Positions 6,004 to 6,675 of a stretch of 6,675 nt of DNA are shown in pieces; position 1 is the stretch's first letter, and every line of letters begins with the position of its first letter. The DNA is from JBJXHB01 sp046160725 (GTDB lineage: Bacteria > Pseudomonadota > Gammaproteobacteria > Burkholderiales > Burkholderiaceae_C): the NCBI GenBank assembly GCA_046160725.1, contig JBJXHB010000002.1:1-6675 (forward strand), read 5' to 3'. The position numbers and the translations under genes are program-made. Under the pieces are notes generated by a model. That model was not told the DNA's origin and made no database searches. It saw only the letters and a list, made by a program, of their open reading frames with translations.

Positions 6004-6371
6004 GCGGGTCGGCGGCAGAAGACAAGCGCATCCAGCGGCTGCAACTGCTGGACGACCACATCGGGCGCTCGCTGCGCGACGCCGAGGCCGCCGGCGAGCT
6101 CAAGGCCGCGCCCAGCTATGGCAAGCCGCTGGACTTCGGCGAGGGCTACGAGCAGACGCCGGCGGAGTTCCGCATGGGCTTCAAGATCCTCAAGGACGCG
6201 GGCGTGGTGCCGGCCGAGGTCGAGCTGATGAACCGCCTGGCCGCGCAGCGCCGCGAGCTGGCCGCCTGCACCGACGAGGCCCGCGCCCGTGAGCTGCGCC
6301 AGAAGCTGACCGAGGGCGAGCAGCTGCTCGCGCTGCGGCTGGAGAAGCTGCGCATCAGCGGCAGCTTGTAG
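6000..6371 (+). CDS. DUF1992 / DnaJ-C28 conserved-domain protein (YhdN-like)
   Basis: A 123-residue soluble protein. The domain runs from about residue 14 to 80: LQLLDDHIGRSLRDAEAAGE (14-33), YGKPLDF (40-46), then TPAEFRMGFKILKDAGVVPA (53-72). The pattern 'I..A...GE...L.G.GKPL...P.E.R.G...LK.AG..P.E' is that of the DUF1992 family (PF09350, DJC28_CD), which includes E. coli YhdN and the C-terminal domain of eukaryotic DNAJC28. A charged, probably helical C-terminus (81-120) follows. As usual for bacterial members, no J domain is attached. The biochemical role is unknown. GTG 6000 is supported by its GGAGGG site and by overlap with the mini-ORF stop. It has no promoter of its own in sight and should be co-transcribed with the TPR gene. 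Confidence 0.85.
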   Translation: MSGSAAEDKRIQRLQLLDDHIGRSLRDAEAAGELKAAPSYGKPLDFGEGYEQTPAEFRMGFKILKDAGVVPAEVELMNRLAAQRRELAACTDEARARELRQKLTEGEQLLALRLEKLRISGSL

Positions 6372-6391
6372 GCCTGCCGGGCCTATGGCCC
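6369..6391 (+). terminator. Hairpins overlapping the DUF1992 stop codon; possible weak terminator
   Basis: TAGGCC (6369-6374) pairs perfectly with GGCCTA (6380-6385) around a 5-nt loop; an alternative hairpin GGGCC-TAT-GGCCC spans 6379-6391. The two are mutually exclusive. There is no T-run, so any termination would be inefficient or Rho-dependent. Confidence 0.25.
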
Positions 6392-6397
6392 GATGCC

Positions 6398-6425
6398 TTG
6401 GCGCGCGGCCGGGCTGCGACAGAAT
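6398..6425 (+). promoter_or_regulatory. Candidate sigma-70 promoter of the Gfo/Idh/MocA gene
   Basis: TTGGCG (6398-6403) and CAGAAT (6420-6425) are 16 bp apart, the best -35/-10 pair in the window. The start of transcription would fall near 6432, giving a 5' leader of about 22 nt. No Shine-Dalgarno motif precedes ATG 6455. Confidence 0.45.
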
Positions 6426-6454
6426 GCCCGCACCGCCGCTTCAGTCGAATCGCC

Positions 6455-6675
6455 ATGTCATCTGCTGCTGCCCCGCCCCTGCGAATCGGCGTTCTCGGCG
6501 CCGCCAACATCGCCCGCCAGTTCGTCCGTGACGTGGCCCCCAGCCGCGACGTGCAGGTGGTGGCCGTGGCCAGCCGCGACGCCGCCAAGGCAGCCGCCTT
6601 CGCCGGCGAGTTCGGCATCCCCCGGACGCATGGCAGCTACGAAGGGCTGCTGGCCGACACGCAGGTGGACGCCAT
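6455..6675 (+). CDS. Gfo/Idh/MocA-type NAD(P)-dependent oxidoreductase, N-terminal part (3' end outside window)
   Basis: The open frame begins at ATG 6455 and runs off the window after 73 full codons. Residues 10-20 (RIGVLGAANIA) are the first strand and glycine-rich loop of a Rossmann fold. VQVVAVASRD (33-42) is the second strand with its nucleotide-discriminating end, and AFAGEFGIPR, THGSYEGLLAD and QVDAI follow. This order (GxxGxA.IA, V.AVASRD..KA..FA..FGIP...GSYE.LL.D..VDA) is characteristic of the Gfo/Idh/MocA family, whose members oxidise or reduce sugars, inositols and related compounds in the cytoplasm. The C-terminal substrate domain is missing, so the substrate cannot be assigned. 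Small Ser/Ala/Pro residues 2-8 before the strand are ordinary. Confidence 0.85.
   Translation, partial: MSSAAAPPLRIGVLGAANIARQFVRDVAPSRDVQVVAVASRDAAKAAAFAGEFGIPRTHGSYEGLLADTQVDA

Noticed and set aside
4484..6103. 539-codon open frame on the minus strand opposite the TPR gene
   Set aside because: Low-complexity Arg/Gln/Gly composition, spans three real gene boundaries and has no recognisable domain.

Overview
This 6.7 kb window is very GC-rich, with strong G/C bias at third codon positions. Long spurious open frames therefore run opposite almost every real gene. Gene content (a TonB-dependent outer-membrane receptor, an amidase-signature hydrolase, a TTC38/StaR-like TPR protein, a DUF1992 protein, and flavin-reductase and Gfo/Idh/MocA fragments) and codon style suggest a Gram-negative proteobacterium. 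My best guess is a betaproteobacterium of the Burkholderiales; the genus cannot be read from the sequence.

Layout, left to right. Bases 1-258 are the C-terminal end of an NADPH-dependent FMN reductase-like flavoprotein (+). Bases 259-638 are a 380-bp convergent intergenic region without a credible gene. It holds two copies of a ~93-bp palindromic, REP/MITE-like element in opposite orientation (294-388 and 489-580), and between them a 16-bp imperfect direct repeat. Bases 639-3023 (-) encode a complete 794-residue TonB-dependent receptor with signal peptide, plug and barrel. A 145-bp divergent promoter region separates it from a complete amidase-signature enzyme at 3169-4563 (+), whose catalytic Lys/Ser/Ser residues are intact. 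After 31 bp comes a 448-residue TPR protein of the TTC38/StaR-like type (4595-5941). It is joined to a 123-residue DUF1992 (DnaJ-C28-like) protein (6000-6371) through a 62-bp junction that repeats the ribosome-binding-site/start region and encodes a 21-codon mini-ORF. A separate promoter then precedes the start of a Gfo/Idh/MocA-type oxidoreductase (6455 to the window end).

How the parts may work together: the receptor and amidase diverge from one control region and could form an uptake-plus-hydrolysis pair for an amide-containing compound. This is inference from arrangement only. The TPR and DUF1992 genes look translationally coupled. Nothing here is a recognisable defence system, secondary-metabolite cluster, phage or transposase gene. 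The most unusual content is non-coding: the facing pair of palindromic elements whose core hairpins differ in sequence but keep their pairing, and the 62-bp translational linker at 5938-5999.
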